DNA from: Pseudomonadota bacterium
Lineage (GTDB): Bacteria; Pseudomonadota; Alphaproteobacteria; Acetobacterales; Acetobacteraceae
NCBI GenBank assembly: GCA_021808055.1
Contig: JAKBCH010000086.1
Coordinates: forward strand, 1 to 6,914
Direction of reading: 5' to 3'
DNA length: 6,914 nucleotides
Below, piece by piece: positions 1 to 6,191 of the stretch. Below the pieces are notes generated by a model, which saw only the letters and a list, made by a program, of their open reading frames with translations, was not told the DNA's origin and made no database searches. The position numbers and the translations under genes are program-made. Each line of letters starts with the position of its first letter. Within the stretch, counting starts at the first letter, position 1.

Positions 1-694
1 GATAAAGCCGGAAGATTTCGCCTCTGTGGTGCCAGCCTTGGCCAAGGCCGGATTCGCGGGGGTGAATGTCACCATTCCGCATAAGGAAGCGGCTTTTGCC
101 CTGTGCGACCGGGTAGATGATTTCGCCCGCCGCGCCGGGGCGGTGAACACGCTGCTGTTCACGCCAGCCGGAATCGAGGGCCGCAATACCGATGGCTATG
201 GTTTCATCGCCAATTTGCGCTCGCATGGGGTGAATCCGGCTGCCGGGCCGGTGCTGATTCTAGGCGCTGGCGGTGCCGCGCGTGGCATTGGGGCTGCCTT
301 GCAGGATGAAGGGGCGGAGATCGCCTTCACCAACCGCACAGCAGAGCGCGCGGCGGCGCTGGCGGCGGCATTGCCCCCCGCCAAAACGCTGCCCTGGGAA
401 AACCGCGCGGCAGCGCTTGGCAATTACGCGCTGCTTATCAACACCACCTCGCTCGGCATGGCGCATGAGCCCCCTTTGGCAATGGATCTCTCCCGCGCTG
501 CCCCTGGCCTCGCGGTGGCGGATATTGTGTTCGCACCGCTGGAAACGCAGCTTCTGGCCGAAGCCAAAGCACGGGGGCTGAAGCCAGTCGAGGGGCTGGG
601 CATGTTGCTGCACCAGGCTGTGCCGGGGTTTGAGGCCTGGTTCGGCGTGCGGCCGGTGGTGGATGACGAACTCTACCGGATTGCCGCAGCATGA
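1..694 (+). CDS. aroE: Shikimate dehydrogenase (NADP+), 5'-truncated by the window edge
   Basis: Reduces 3-dehydroshikimate to shikimate with NADPH, the fourth step of the chorismate pathway, in the cytosol. The frame is open from base 2 and gives 230 residues. The family is about 270-280 long, so roughly 45 N-terminal residues lie outside the window. The GTG at 26 is an internal valine, not the start. In window numbering (base 2 = residue 1), the shikimate-binding NVTIPHK is at 22-28 and ends in the catalytic lysine. NTDGYGF carries the catalytic aspartate at about 64. The NADP-binding glycine loop GAGGAARG is at 88-95, followed by NRT at 111-113. Near the C-terminus, GLGMLLHQA supplies the substrate-binding glutamine at about 205. 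The TGA stop at 692-694 overlaps the coaE ATG (ATGA), so translation is probably coupled. All key residues visible are intact. Identity is very secure; only the N-terminus is unseen. Confidence 0.97.
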   Translation, partial: IKPEDFASVVPALAKAGFAGVNVTIPHKEAAFALCDRVDDFARRAGAVNTLLFTPAGIEGRNTDGYGFIANLRSHGVNPAAGPVLILGAGGAARGIGAALQDEGAEIAFTNRTAERAAALAAALPPAKTLPWENRAAALGNYALLINTTSLGMAHEPPLAMDLSRAAPGLAVADIVFAPLETQLLAEAKARGLKPVEGLGMLLHQAVPGFEAWFGVRPVVDDELYRIAAA

Positions 695-1275
695 TCCAGA
701 TTGGCCTTACCGGCGGCATCGGCATGGGTAAATCCACCGTGGCGGGCATGTTTGCGGCGCGCGGCGTGCCCGGTTTTAACGCCGATGATGAGGTGCACCG
801 GCTGCAAGCCCCCGGTGGTGCCGCCATTCCCGCCATCGCCGCAGCCTTTCCCGACACGGTAAACCAGGGCGTGCTGAACCGCCCGCAGCTACGCGCCATC
901 GTGCTGACCGACCCGGCCAAAATGCGCGAGTTGGAAGCCATCATGCACCCGCTGGTGCGGACCGCCCAGGCGCGGTTCATCGCCGATGCCGAGGCCAAGG
1001 GCACCGCCGCCGCGTTGCTGGACATTCCGCTGCTGTTTGAAACCAACCGCCAGGGGGATTTTGATAAATTGGTCGTGGTTTCCTGCCCGCGTGAAACTCA
1101 GATTGCGCGGGTGCAGCGGCGCGGGCTCAGCCTTGCGGAAATAGAGGCGATTATCGCCCGGCAGATGCCGGACGAACAAAAACGCGCCAAGGCGGATTAT
1201 GTGGTGGAAACCAGCGGCGCATTGGAAGAAACCGAGGCGCAGGTGCAAGCCATCCTTAAGGAGCTGGGGTTATGA
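691..1275 (+). CDS. coaE: Dephospho-CoA kinase
   Basis: Phosphorylates the 3'-hydroxyl of dephospho-CoA with ATP, the last step of coenzyme A synthesis, in the cytosol. The product is 194 residues, close to the usual 195-210. The P-loop GLTGGIGMGKST is at residues 5-16 with K14. The family's DxD element after beta-strand 2 reads FNADDEVH at 29-36, so the first aspartate is Asn30 while the second, Asp32, is kept. LLDIPLLFET and the basic lid helix around VQRRGL are typical, as is the C-terminal RQMPDEQKRAKADYVV. The ATG at 691 overlaps the aroE stop, and the gene's own stop overlaps the dnaQ start, so it sits in the middle of a coupled trio. No good Shine-Dalgarno precedes it, which fits translational coupling to aroE. 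The segment HRLQAPGG resembles Acetobacteraceae-type CoaE from memory. Confidence 0.96.
   Translation: MIQIGLTGGIGMGKSTVAGMFAARGVPGFNADDEVHRLQAPGGAAIPAIAAAFPDTVNQGVLNRPQLRAIVLTDPAKMRELEAIMHPLVRTAQARFIADAEAKGTAAALLDIPLLFETNRQGDFDKLVVVSCPRETQIARVQRRGLSLAEIEAIIARQMPDEQKRAKADYVVETSGALEETEAQVQAILKELGL
1258..1263 (+). promoter_or_regulatory. Strong ribosome binding site for dnaQ
   Basis: AAGGAG lies eight bases before the ATG at 1272 and inside the last codons of coaE. It is one of the clearest Shine-Dalgarno matches in the window and fixes the dnaQ start. It suggests dnaQ can initiate on its own as well as by coupling through the ATGA overlap. Confidence 0.7.
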
Positions 1276-1946
1276 GCCGTGCAGTTTTGTTCGACACCGA
1301 AACCACAGGCTTTGAGCCGCTTACCGGCGATAGGGTGATCGAGATCGCCGCCATTGAGCTAGAAAATGACCTGCCCACCGGCAAGCAGTTTTATGCGCTG
1401 CTGGACCCTGAACGCGACATCCCCTCAGACAGCACGCGGATTCACGGCATTACCAACGCGCATGTGGAAGGTAAGCCGAAATTCGCCGAGGTGGCGGAGG
1501 CGATGCTGGAGTTTTTTGGTGATTCCCCGCTCATTGCCCATAACGCTCCCTTCGATTTCGGGTTTATTTCCGCCGAGTTGGAAAGAATTGGCCGCCCGAA
1601 GCTGGATAAGGCGCTGATGATCGACACGCTGGTGCTGGCCAAGCAACGCTTCCCCGGTATGCCCAACAGCCTGGATGCGTTATGCCGCCGCTTTGAGATC
1701 GACCTTTCCGCCCGCACCACGCATAACGCCCTGCTGGACTGTATGCTGCTGGCGGAGGTGTATGTGGAGCTTACCGGCGGCCGCCAGCGCGGGCTGGTGC
1801 TGGAAACCGAGGCTTCGCTTGCCTTCGCGCAATACGCGGCCCCGGCTCAGCGCACCCCGCGCCGCATTGAACTGACCGATGCCCAGCGCGAGGCTCACTC
1901 GGCTTTTATTTCGCAGATCAAGGAGCCGGTTTGGTTGAAGGAATAG
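1272..1946 (+). CDS. dnaQ: DNA polymerase III epsilon subunit, 3'-5' proofreading exonuclease
   Basis: Removes mismatched 3' ends during replication as part of the Pol III core. The product is 224 residues (E. coli epsilon is 243). All five DEDDh catalytic residues are visible: Asp8 and Glu10 in FDTETTG, Asp95 in AHNAPFD, and His151 and Asp156 in THNALLD. The exonuclease domain covers about residues 4-172. A linker and a short tail follow, ending in [13 protein letters not shown], which corresponds in place to the segment of E. coli epsilon that binds the polymerase alpha subunit. The start is set by the AAGGAG site and the ATGA overlap with coaE. The order aroE-coaE-dnaQ is common in Alphaproteobacteria. 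The last 29 bases overlap the 3' end of the convergent membrane-protein gene. An exonuclease of another DEDDh family is unlikely given the neighbours and the C-terminal tail. Confidence 0.96.
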   Translation: MSRAVLFDTETTGFEPLTGDRVIEIAAIELENDLPTGKQFYALLDPERDIPSDSTRIHGITNAHVEGKPKFAEVAEAMLEFFGDSPLIAHNAPFDFGFISAELERIGRPKLDKALMIDTLVLAKQRFPGMPNSLDALCRRFEIDLSARTTHNALLDCMLLAEVYVELTGGRQRGLVLETEASLAFAQYAAPAQRTPRRIELTDAQREAHSAFISQIKEPVWLKE

Positions 1947-2580
1947 GTTCTTCGCGGTTGAACGATACCGGCAGCGCCGCCAAGGCTTTGTGCTTGGCAC
2001 CATACCAGAGGCTCCAGAGCAGCAGCAGGCCGAAGATGCCGTACCCGATAAACGGCCCCAGCAGCAGGTAACGGCTGATTGGCCAGACCCAGGCCAAGGA
2101 ACACAGCAGCGCCGTCTGCACAATCAGCCCAACCCCCCAAACCGCCGTCATCAGCCTGAAAATCCGGCGTGTGCCAGGGTTTTGCCACATCGCTTCAAAC
2201 CGCATTGCATCGGTTTCGGTCTTCCGGGCGGAGGTGGCGCGTGCCAGGTAAAAAATCAGCGGCTTTTGCATCAGCAACGAGGCGAGAAACAACACGCCCA
2301 TTGCCCCGGTTACCAGCGCATCGCGGATTTGGATGAGCCGCGCCGAACCACCCATGGCTGTGGCCGCGAGAGTGAACATGATGCTGGCCACGACGATAAT
2401 GGAAACCGCGTCCAGCCGCCTGGTTTTGGCTAGCTCAAAACCGCTCCATAACAGCGGCGGCAAGGATGAGGCAATCAGTGCGTGCGTATCGCCATACCGG
2501 CCATCAAGCGCTTCGTACACGAAATAAGGTGCCAGGAAATTGGCACCAATCTCGGGGGCGAGGCGCAGGGCAGCCTTCAG
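1918..2580 (-). CDS. VC0807-like multi-pass membrane protein, start codon uncertain
   Basis: Function unknown. The sequence resembles VC0807-family integral membrane proteins, as I recall them. The first conventional start is GTG at 2520 (200 residues). However, the frame stays open upstream to a stop at 2644-2646, and the translation just before the GTG ([18 protein letters not shown]) looks like the family's normal N-terminus. A CTG at 2580-2578, overlapping the thiG TGA as CTGA, would give 220 residues, close to what I recall for the family, so I use it here. No other ATG, GTG or TTG occurs in frame. In CTG numbering, hydrophobic segments lie near 5-24 (amphipathic or membrane), 34-51, 57-76, 88-104, 142-164 and 170-193. 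A loop rich in charged residues sits near 113-140. Characteristic pieces are [15 protein letters not shown] and VWGVGLI. It is the last gene of the thiS-thiG unit, and its 3' end overlaps dnaQ by 29 bases. A link to thiamine is suggested only by position. Confidence 0.8.
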   Translation of the reverse strand: MKAALRLAPEIGANFLAPYFVYEALDGRYGDTHALIASSLPPLLWSGFELAKTRRLDAVSIIVVASIMFTLAATAMGGSARLIQIRDALVTGAMGVLFLASLLMQKPLIFYLARATSARKTETDAMRFEAMWQNPGTRRIFRLMTAVWGVGLIVQTALLCSLAWVWPISRYLLLGPFIGYGIFGLLLLWSLWYGAKHKALAALPVSFNREEPIPSTKPAP

Positions 2581-3368
2581 CGGATAAGCCCGCTCATGGG
2601 GGAGGATGCGATGGCGTAAGTTTTGCGCGGCATCCGCCCGGCCTCATAGGCCAGCCTTCCTGCCACCACGGCGTGTTTCATCGCCACCGCCATCTTCACC
2701 GGGTCGCCGGCCATGGCGATGGCGGAATTCACCAACACCGCGTCGCAGCCCAGCTCCATGGCATAGGTGGCGTCCCACGCCGTGCCCACCCCGGCATCCA
2801 CCAGCACCGGCACTTTCGCTTGCTCGATAATCGTCTGGATCATAACGGGGTTTTGCACGCCAAGCCCGGAGCCGATGGGTGCCCCCAGCGGCATGATGGC
2901 AACACAGCCCATATCTTCCAGCCGCTTCGCCGCCACCGGGTCATCGGCGCAATATACCATCACCTCAAACCCGTCTTTAATCAGCGCCTCGGCGGCCAAC
3001 AATGTGGCGGCCATATCCGGATACAGCGTGGGGGGAGGCCCCAGCACTTCCAGCTTCACCAGGTTCCAGCCACCGGCCTCGCGCGCCAGGCGCAGCGTGC
3101 GCACGGCCTCGTCGGCGGTAAAGCATCCGGCGGTGTTGGGTAAATAAGTGTAACGCTGCGGGCTCACGAAATCCTGCAGCATCGGGGCGTTGCGGTCTGA
3201 AAGGTTAACCCGGCGCACCGCCACGGTCACCATCTCCGCGCCGGAAGCCTCGATGGCGGCGGCGGTGGTTTCCAGGTCTTTGTATTTGCCGGTGCCGACC
3301 ACCAGCCGGGAGGAGAAATGCCGCCCGGCTACGATCCAGCCCTGCGTGGTCTGCGCGATACCGTCCAT
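2577..3368 (-). CDS. thiG: Thiazole synthase ThiG
   Basis: Forms the thiazole phosphate of thiamine from 1-deoxyxylulose 5-phosphate, dehydroglycine and sulfur from ThiS thiocarboxylate, using a TIM barrel. I choose the ATG at 3368 (263 residues; the family is about 255-265). The frame also opens at a TTG at 3389, but that would run back into thiS. The Schiff-base lysine is K105 in NLVKLEVLG. Other family signatures are the early GTGKYKD (25-31), [38 protein letters not shown] and the C-terminal SYEAGR-like [19 protein letters not shown]. After the lysine the chain reads GPPPTLYPD, where I recall many alphaproteobacterial ThiG having an aspartate after the glycine. This is unlikely to abolish activity but is atypical. 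The gap to thiS is four bases. Downstream, its stop overlaps the presumed CTG start of the membrane-protein gene. Confidence 0.96.
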   Translation of the reverse strand: MDGIAQTTQGWIVAGRHFSSRLVVGTGKYKDLETTAAAIEASGAEMVTVAVRRVNLSDRNAPMLQDFVSPQRYTYLPNTAGCFTADEAVRTLRLAREAGGWNLVKLEVLGPPPTLYPDMAATLLAAEALIKDGFEVMVYCADDPVAAKRLEDMGCVAIMPLGAPIGSGLGVQNPVMIQTIIEQAKVPVLVDAGVGTAWDATYAMELGCDAVLVNSAIAMAGDPVKMAVAMKHAVVAGRLAYEAGRMPRKTYAIASSPMSGLIR

Positions 3369-3372
3369 CGTC

Positions 3373-3594
3373 CTAACCGCCTCCAACAAAATGCACGATC
3401 TCCAGCGCGTCCCCCGCGTTAAGCCCGGTTACGGCGTATTGCGAGCGTGGCACGATTTCAAGATTGCGTTCCACCGCCAGCTTGCGGGTGTCCAACTCCA
3501 TCAGCGCAACGAGCCCGGCAACTGTTGTTCCGGTTGGTACGCGCATCGATTCGCCGTTCACGGTCAGCTCGACCTGTTCGATTGTCTGGCTCAT
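3373..3594 (-). CDS. thiS: Sulfur carrier protein ThiS
   Basis: A small ubiquitin-fold protein whose C-terminal glycine is adenylated by ThiF and converted to a thiocarboxylate, the sulfur donor to ThiG. I choose the ATG at 3594-3592, giving 73 residues, near the usual 65-72. The open frame runs further upstream to 3771, but that extension has no family resemblance. The protein begins with the beta-strand ELTVNGES and contains [21 protein letters not shown] and [13 protein letters not shown]. The diglycine tail needed for thiocarboxylate formation is intact, with one extra glycine as commonly seen in Alphaproteobacteria. Only a weak AGG precedes the start. It is the first gene of the leftward unit. 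No ThiF, ThiO/ThiH or ThiE gene is next to it, so those functions must lie elsewhere. No TPP riboswitch signature is visible in its leader. Confidence 0.94.
   Translation of the reverse strand: MSQTIEQVELTVNGESMRVPTGTTVAGLVALMELDTRKLAVERNLEIVPRSQYAVTGLNAGDALEIVHFVGGG
3380..3384 (-). promoter_or_regulatory. Ribosome binding site for thiG inside the end of thiS
   Basis: On the minus strand GGAGG lies 11 bases before the thiG ATG at 3368. It overlaps the glycine codons that encode the ThiS C-terminal tail. It supports the ATG at 3368 over the TTG at 3389, because the TTG lies upstream of this site. Confidence 0.55.
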
Positions 3595-3650
3595 GTGCCT
3601 ATTATCGGCCCCCAGCCCATAGCCTGCAAGGCGGCCAGAACTGCGAGCAG

Positions 3651-3690
3651 AACATAGCCATATGCGCCCAAGCGGGCATGGCAGTATGTT
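3651..3690. repeat. 40-base imperfect inverted repeat upstream of thiS
   Basis: The left arm AACATA-GCCAT (3651-3661) pairs with ATGGC (3678-3682) and TATGTT (3685-3690). The inner GCCC (3666-3669) pairs with GGGC (3674-3677) around an AAGC loop. That makes 15 base pairs, interrupted by ATGC on one side and AG on the other. It lies 57-96 bases before the thiS start. No T-run follows on either strand, so it does not look like an intrinsic terminator. It may be an operator or a leader RNA hairpin; its role is not known. Confidence 0.5.
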
Positions 3691-3774
3691 AAACACAACA
3701 CATTGATAAAAGTATGTTTTATAGCTTGGTCGGCACCATATAAATTGCCCTGTCTGGATTGGCGTCAGCAAAAT

Positions 3775-3804
3775 CGCGCGGGCAGATTTGGCGGCGCGCG
3801 GGCA
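3775..3804. repeat. 10-base direct repeat in the aroQ leader
   Basis: CGCGCGGGCA occurs perfectly at 3775-3784 and 3795-3804, start to start 20 bases, about two helical turns. It ends 22 bases before the aroQ ATG. It may be a protein-binding site on one face of the helix or a chance product of GC-rich sequence. Confidence 0.4.
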
Positions 3805-3826
3805 CTATGCTACCGCAACCGGCACC

Positions 3827-4279
3827 ATGGCAGCACCGCTTATCCTTGTCCTCAACGGACCAAACCTGAATCTCCTCGGCACACGGGAGCCCGATTTATA
3901 CGGGCACGGCACGCTGGACGACCTTGAAACACTCTGCGCTGAAGTCGCGGAAGGTGCGGGGCTTTCCATTGAGTTCCGGCAGAGCAACCATGAAGGTGAG
4001 CTGATCACCTGGGTGCAGGAAGCTGCCAATTCCGCCGCGGGCCTCATCATTAACCCTGCCGGCTACTCTCACACCTCCGTCGCGCTGATGGACGCGCTGA
4101 AGGCGATCGATATCCCCATCATCGAGGTGCATCTCTCCAACATCCACCAGCGAGAAGCCTTCCGGCAGCATTCCTATGTGTCCCATGCGGCCACGGGCGT
4201 GATTTGCGGGTTGGGGTTTGCGGGCTATAGGCTCGCTCTGCTGGCCCTCTCTGAAATTCTGGAAGAAGACGAACAATGA
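3827..4279 (+). CDS. aroQ: 3-dehydroquinate dehydratase, type II
   Basis: Dehydrates 3-dehydroquinate to 3-dehydroshikimate, the third shikimate-pathway step, as a cytosolic dodecamer. With the ATG at 3827 the protein is 150 residues, typical of the family. A TTG at 3788 would add 13 residues that do not resemble the family. The flavodoxin-like fold begins [18 protein letters not shown]. The known catalytic set is intact: Arg20, Tyr25 (the base), Asn76 and His82 in [10 protein letters not shown], Glu100 and His102 in IEVHLSN, Arg109 and Arg113. [11 protein letters not shown] is also diagnostic. No clear Shine-Dalgarno precedes the ATG. The TGA overlaps the accB ATG as ATGA, so translation is coupled. 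AroQ next to accB-accC is a widespread proteobacterial arrangement. Confidence 0.97.
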   Translation: MAAPLILVLNGPNLNLLGTREPDLYGHGTLDDLETLCAEVAEGAGLSIEFRQSNHEGELITWVQEAANSAAGLIINPAGYSHTSVALMDALKAIDIPIIEVHLSNIHQREAFRQHSYVSHAATGVICGLGFAGYRLALLALSEILEEDEQ

Positions 4280-4734
4280 GCCTTTCCTTCGACCCGAAGG
4301 CGCTTGCGGAACTCGCGGCGCTGCTGAACAAAACCGGCCTTTCCGAGATTGAGCTGGAGGAAGGTGGCCGCAAGGTTCGCCTCGCCCGCACGCTGGCACC
4401 GGTTGCCGTACCGGTGGCCGGCGCCCCCGTGGCGGTTGCTGCGCCCGCGGCGGCCTCGGCCCCGGTGGCGGCGGCCCCCGCCGCCGACCCGGCCAAGCAC
4501 CCCGGCACGGTAAAATCCCCCATGGTGGGTGTTGCCTATCTTTCCGCTGAGCCCGGCACACCGCCTTATGTATCGGTTGGCCAGAGGGTTGAAGCCGGTG
4601 CCACTGTGCTGCTGATCGAGGCGATGAAGACCTTTAATCAGATCAAAGCCCCGCGCGGCGGCACCGTAACGCAGATTCTCGTGGCCAGCGGCTCGCCGGT
4701 TGAATTCGACGAGCCGTTACTGATCATTGAATGA
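4276..4734 (+). CDS. accB: Biotin carboxyl carrier protein of acetyl-CoA carboxylase
   Basis: Carries the carboxyl group on biotin between biotin carboxylase (AccC) and the carboxyltransferase (AccA/AccD) in malonyl-CoA synthesis. It has 152 residues (E. coli BCCP has 156). Residues 1-38 form the conserved N-terminal region ([19 protein letters not shown]). Residues about 40-73 are a flexible Ala/Pro/Val-rich linker. Residues 75-152 form the biotinyl domain. The biotin-accepting lysine is K118 in [10 protein letters not shown]. The bacterial acetyl-CoA carboxylase 'thumb' is present as [12 protein letters not shown] near 91-102, which separates this protein from carriers of pyruvate or propionyl-CoA carboxylases. 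The start overlaps the aroQ stop. AccC follows after 18 bases, so the two subunits are co-expressed. Confidence 0.97.
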   Translation: MSLSFDPKALAELAALLNKTGLSEIELEEGGRKVRLARTLAPVAVPVAGAPVAVAAPAAASAPVAAAPAADPAKHPGTVKSPMVGVAYLSAEPGTPPYVSVGQRVEAGATVLLIEAMKTFNQIKAPRGGTVTQILVASGSPVEFDEPLLIIE

Positions 4735-4752
4735 CCAGGATCGGCGGCTGAC

Positions 4753-6093
4753 ATGTTTAAAAAGATACTAATCGCCAATCGCGGTGAAATCGCGCTGCGC
4801 GTTTTGCGCGCCTGCCGTGAAATGGGCATCGCCTCTGTTGCCGTGCATTCAACGGCGGATGCCGAGGCCATGCATGTGCGCCTGGCTGATGAAAGCGTCT
4901 GCATTGGCCCCGCTTTGGCGCGGGACTCCTACCTGAACATGCCCGCCATCATTTCAGCGGCGCTCATCACCGGCGCGGAGGCGATCCACCCTGGTTATGG
5001 CTTCTTGTCTGAGAATGCCAAATTCGCGGAAATGGTAGAGGCCCACGGGCTGGTGTTCATCGGCCCCACGGCTGAGCATATCCGCATGATGGGCGATAAG
5101 ATCACCGCCAAAACCACCATGGCCGCCTTGGGCGTGCCGTTGGTGCCAGGCTCCCCCGGTGAGCTTGCCTCGCTGGAAGAAGCGCATGAGGTGGCCGAAC
5201 GGATTAAATACCCCGTGCTCATCAAAGCCGCTGCGGGCGGCGGTGGGCGCGGCATGAAGGTGGCGAAAGCCAAGGAGGAGCTGGATTCAGCCTGGCGCGA
5301 AGCCCGTGCCGAATCCCTGGCAGCCTTCGGCAATAACGCGGTCTATATGGAGAAATATCTCGACAGGCCGCGCCATATCGAGCTGCAAATTCTGGCCGAT
5401 AATCACGGCGAAGTGGTGCATATCGGCGAGCGCGACTGCTCGCTCCAGCGCCGCCACCAGAAAGTGCTGGAAGAAGCAGGCTCGCCGGTGATTTCAGCCG
5501 AGGCGCGCGATGCCTTGGGCAAGACCGCGACGGATGCGCTGAAGAAATTCGGCTACCGCAACGCCGGCACATTGGAATTTTTGTACCAGGACGGGCAGTT
5601 CGCCTTCATCGAGATGAACACCCGTTTGCAGGTGGAGCATCCGGTTTCGGAAATGATTTCCGGGCTGGACCTCGTGCGTGAGCAGATCCGTATCGCGGCG
5701 GGCGGGCATTTGGGCTATACGCAGGAGGATCTGACCTTCTCCGGCCATGCCATCGAATGCCGCATTACGGCGGAAGACCCGGTTACCTTTACACCTTCCC
5801 CCGGCAAGGTGGAGGTTTTCCATCCGCCGGGCGGCCTTGGCGTGCGGGTCGATTCGGCGCTCTATGCCGGTTACCGTATCCCCCCGCATTACGACAGCTT
5901 GATTGCCAAGCTGATCACCTATGGCAAAACCCGCGATGAGGCCATCGCCCGTATGCGCCGGGCCCTCACGGAATTTGTTATCACCGGGGTGAAAACGACG
6001 ATTCCGCTGCATCAGAAAATTCTGGAAAACCCGGAATTCCAGTCCGGCGAATACACCATCCATTGGTTGGAACGCTTCGTCTCCGAAGGCTGA
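4753..6093 (+). CDS. accC: Biotin carboxylase subunit of acetyl-CoA carboxylase
   Basis: An ATP-grasp enzyme that carboxylates the biotin on AccB with bicarbonate and ATP. It has 446 residues (E. coli has 449). The N-terminal domain opens FKKILIANRGEIALRV, and HPGYGFLSEN follows near 78-87. ATP-binding Lys116 is in MMGDK and Lys158 in VLIKAAAGGGGRGMK, with the glycine-rich loop directly after. Lys237 is in RRHQKVLEEAGSP. The metal and catalytic set Glu287, Asn289 and Arg291 is in EMNTRLQVEHPVSE. Arg337, the counterpart of E. coli Arg338, is in AIECRITAEDP. The length matches a stand-alone AccC, not the longer propionyl/methylcrotonyl carboxylase alpha subunits that include their own biotin domain. 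AGGA at 4737-4740 is a loosely spaced ribosome binding site. It is probably the last gene of the aroQ operon. Confidence 0.98.
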   Translation: MFKKILIANRGEIALRVLRACREMGIASVAVHSTADAEAMHVRLADESVCIGPALARDSYLNMPAIISAALITGAEAIHPGYGFLSENAKFAEMVEAHGLVFIGPTAEHIRMMGDKITAKTTMAALGVPLVPGSPGELASLEEAHEVAERIKYPVLIKAAAGGGGRGMKVAKAKEELDSAWREARAESLAAFGNNAVYMEKYLDRPRHIELQILADNHGEVVHIGERDCSLQRRHQKVLEEAGSPVISAEARDALGKTATDALKKFGYRNAGTLEFLYQDGQFAFIEMNTRLQVEHPVSEMISGLDLVREQIRIAAGGHLGYTQEDLTFSGHAIECRITAEDPVTFTPSPGKVEVFHPPGGLGVRVDSALYAGYRIPPHYDSLIAKLITYGKTRDEAIARMRRALTEFVITGVKTTIPLHQKILENPEFQSGEYTIHWLERFVSEG

Positions 6094-6191
6094 AGCGCCC
6101 TCGGTTGACGATTGAAGGGCAGTTTTGCTGCTGAAGCCCGCTTGTGTTCTGAGGTCAGGTGCATCCGTGTAGCGGCGCGATATTTGGGGCC

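Larger units (their letters stand above)
3595..3826. other. Divergent intergenic region between thiS and aroQ
   Basis: These 232 bases contain no credible gene. They must hold the leftward promoter for thiS-thiG and the rightward promoter for aroQ-accB-accC. The middle part (about 3683-3745) is clearly AT-rich against the GC-rich background. It contains TATAAAT at 3739-3745, which could be a rightward -10 element, but I see no convincing -35 partner at 16-18 bases. TTGATA at 3703-3708 resembles a -35 but lacks a good -10 at the right distance. A 40-base imperfect inverted repeat (3651-3690), an 8-base direct repeat and a 10-base direct repeat lie here and are listed separately. The conserved TPP riboswitch pieces (a CTGAGA-like box and the GATAATGCCAGCG-like core) are not present on either strand. 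Confidence 0.6.

Noticed and set aside
1990..2433. Rightward open frame antisense to the membrane-protein gene, and a similar one at 2466-3143 antisense to thiG
   Set aside because: Their translations are low-complexity His/Gln/Pro/Arg-rich strings typical of antisense shadows of GC-rich genes, while the leftward frames have clear family features.
3369..3389. TTG start at 3389 for thiG
   Set aside because: It overlaps thiS and lies upstream of the GGAGG site that correctly precedes the ATG at 3368.
3595..3760. TPP riboswitch upstream of thiS
   Set aside because: I read the minus strand for the conserved thi-box pieces and found none.
3595..3771. N-terminal extension of thiS up to 3771 on the minus strand (59 extra residues)
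   Set aside because: The extension has no resemblance to ThiS, would make the protein nearly twice the family length, and passes through the AT-rich region and the inverted repeat. The ATG at 3594 gives a normal ThiS.
3788..3826. TTG start at 3788 for aroQ
   Set aside because: It adds 13 residues unlike the family N-terminus, whereas the ATG at 3827 places NGPNLNLLG at the usual distance.
4398..4494. Repetitive GCC/GCG/CCG-rich stretch in accB as a possible DNA repeat
   Set aside because: It encodes the ordinary Ala/Pro linker of BCCP, which is naturally repetitive in GC-rich genomes.
6096..6126. Possible intrinsic terminator after accC (GCCCT pairing with AGGGC, then TTTT at 6123-6126)
   Set aside because: Only five contiguous pairs with a large loop and two bases between stem and T-run; too weak to annotate.
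6105..6133. TTGACG at 6105-6110 as a -35 element for the phosphotransferase gene
   Set aside because: No -10-like hexamer occurs 16-18 bases downstream.
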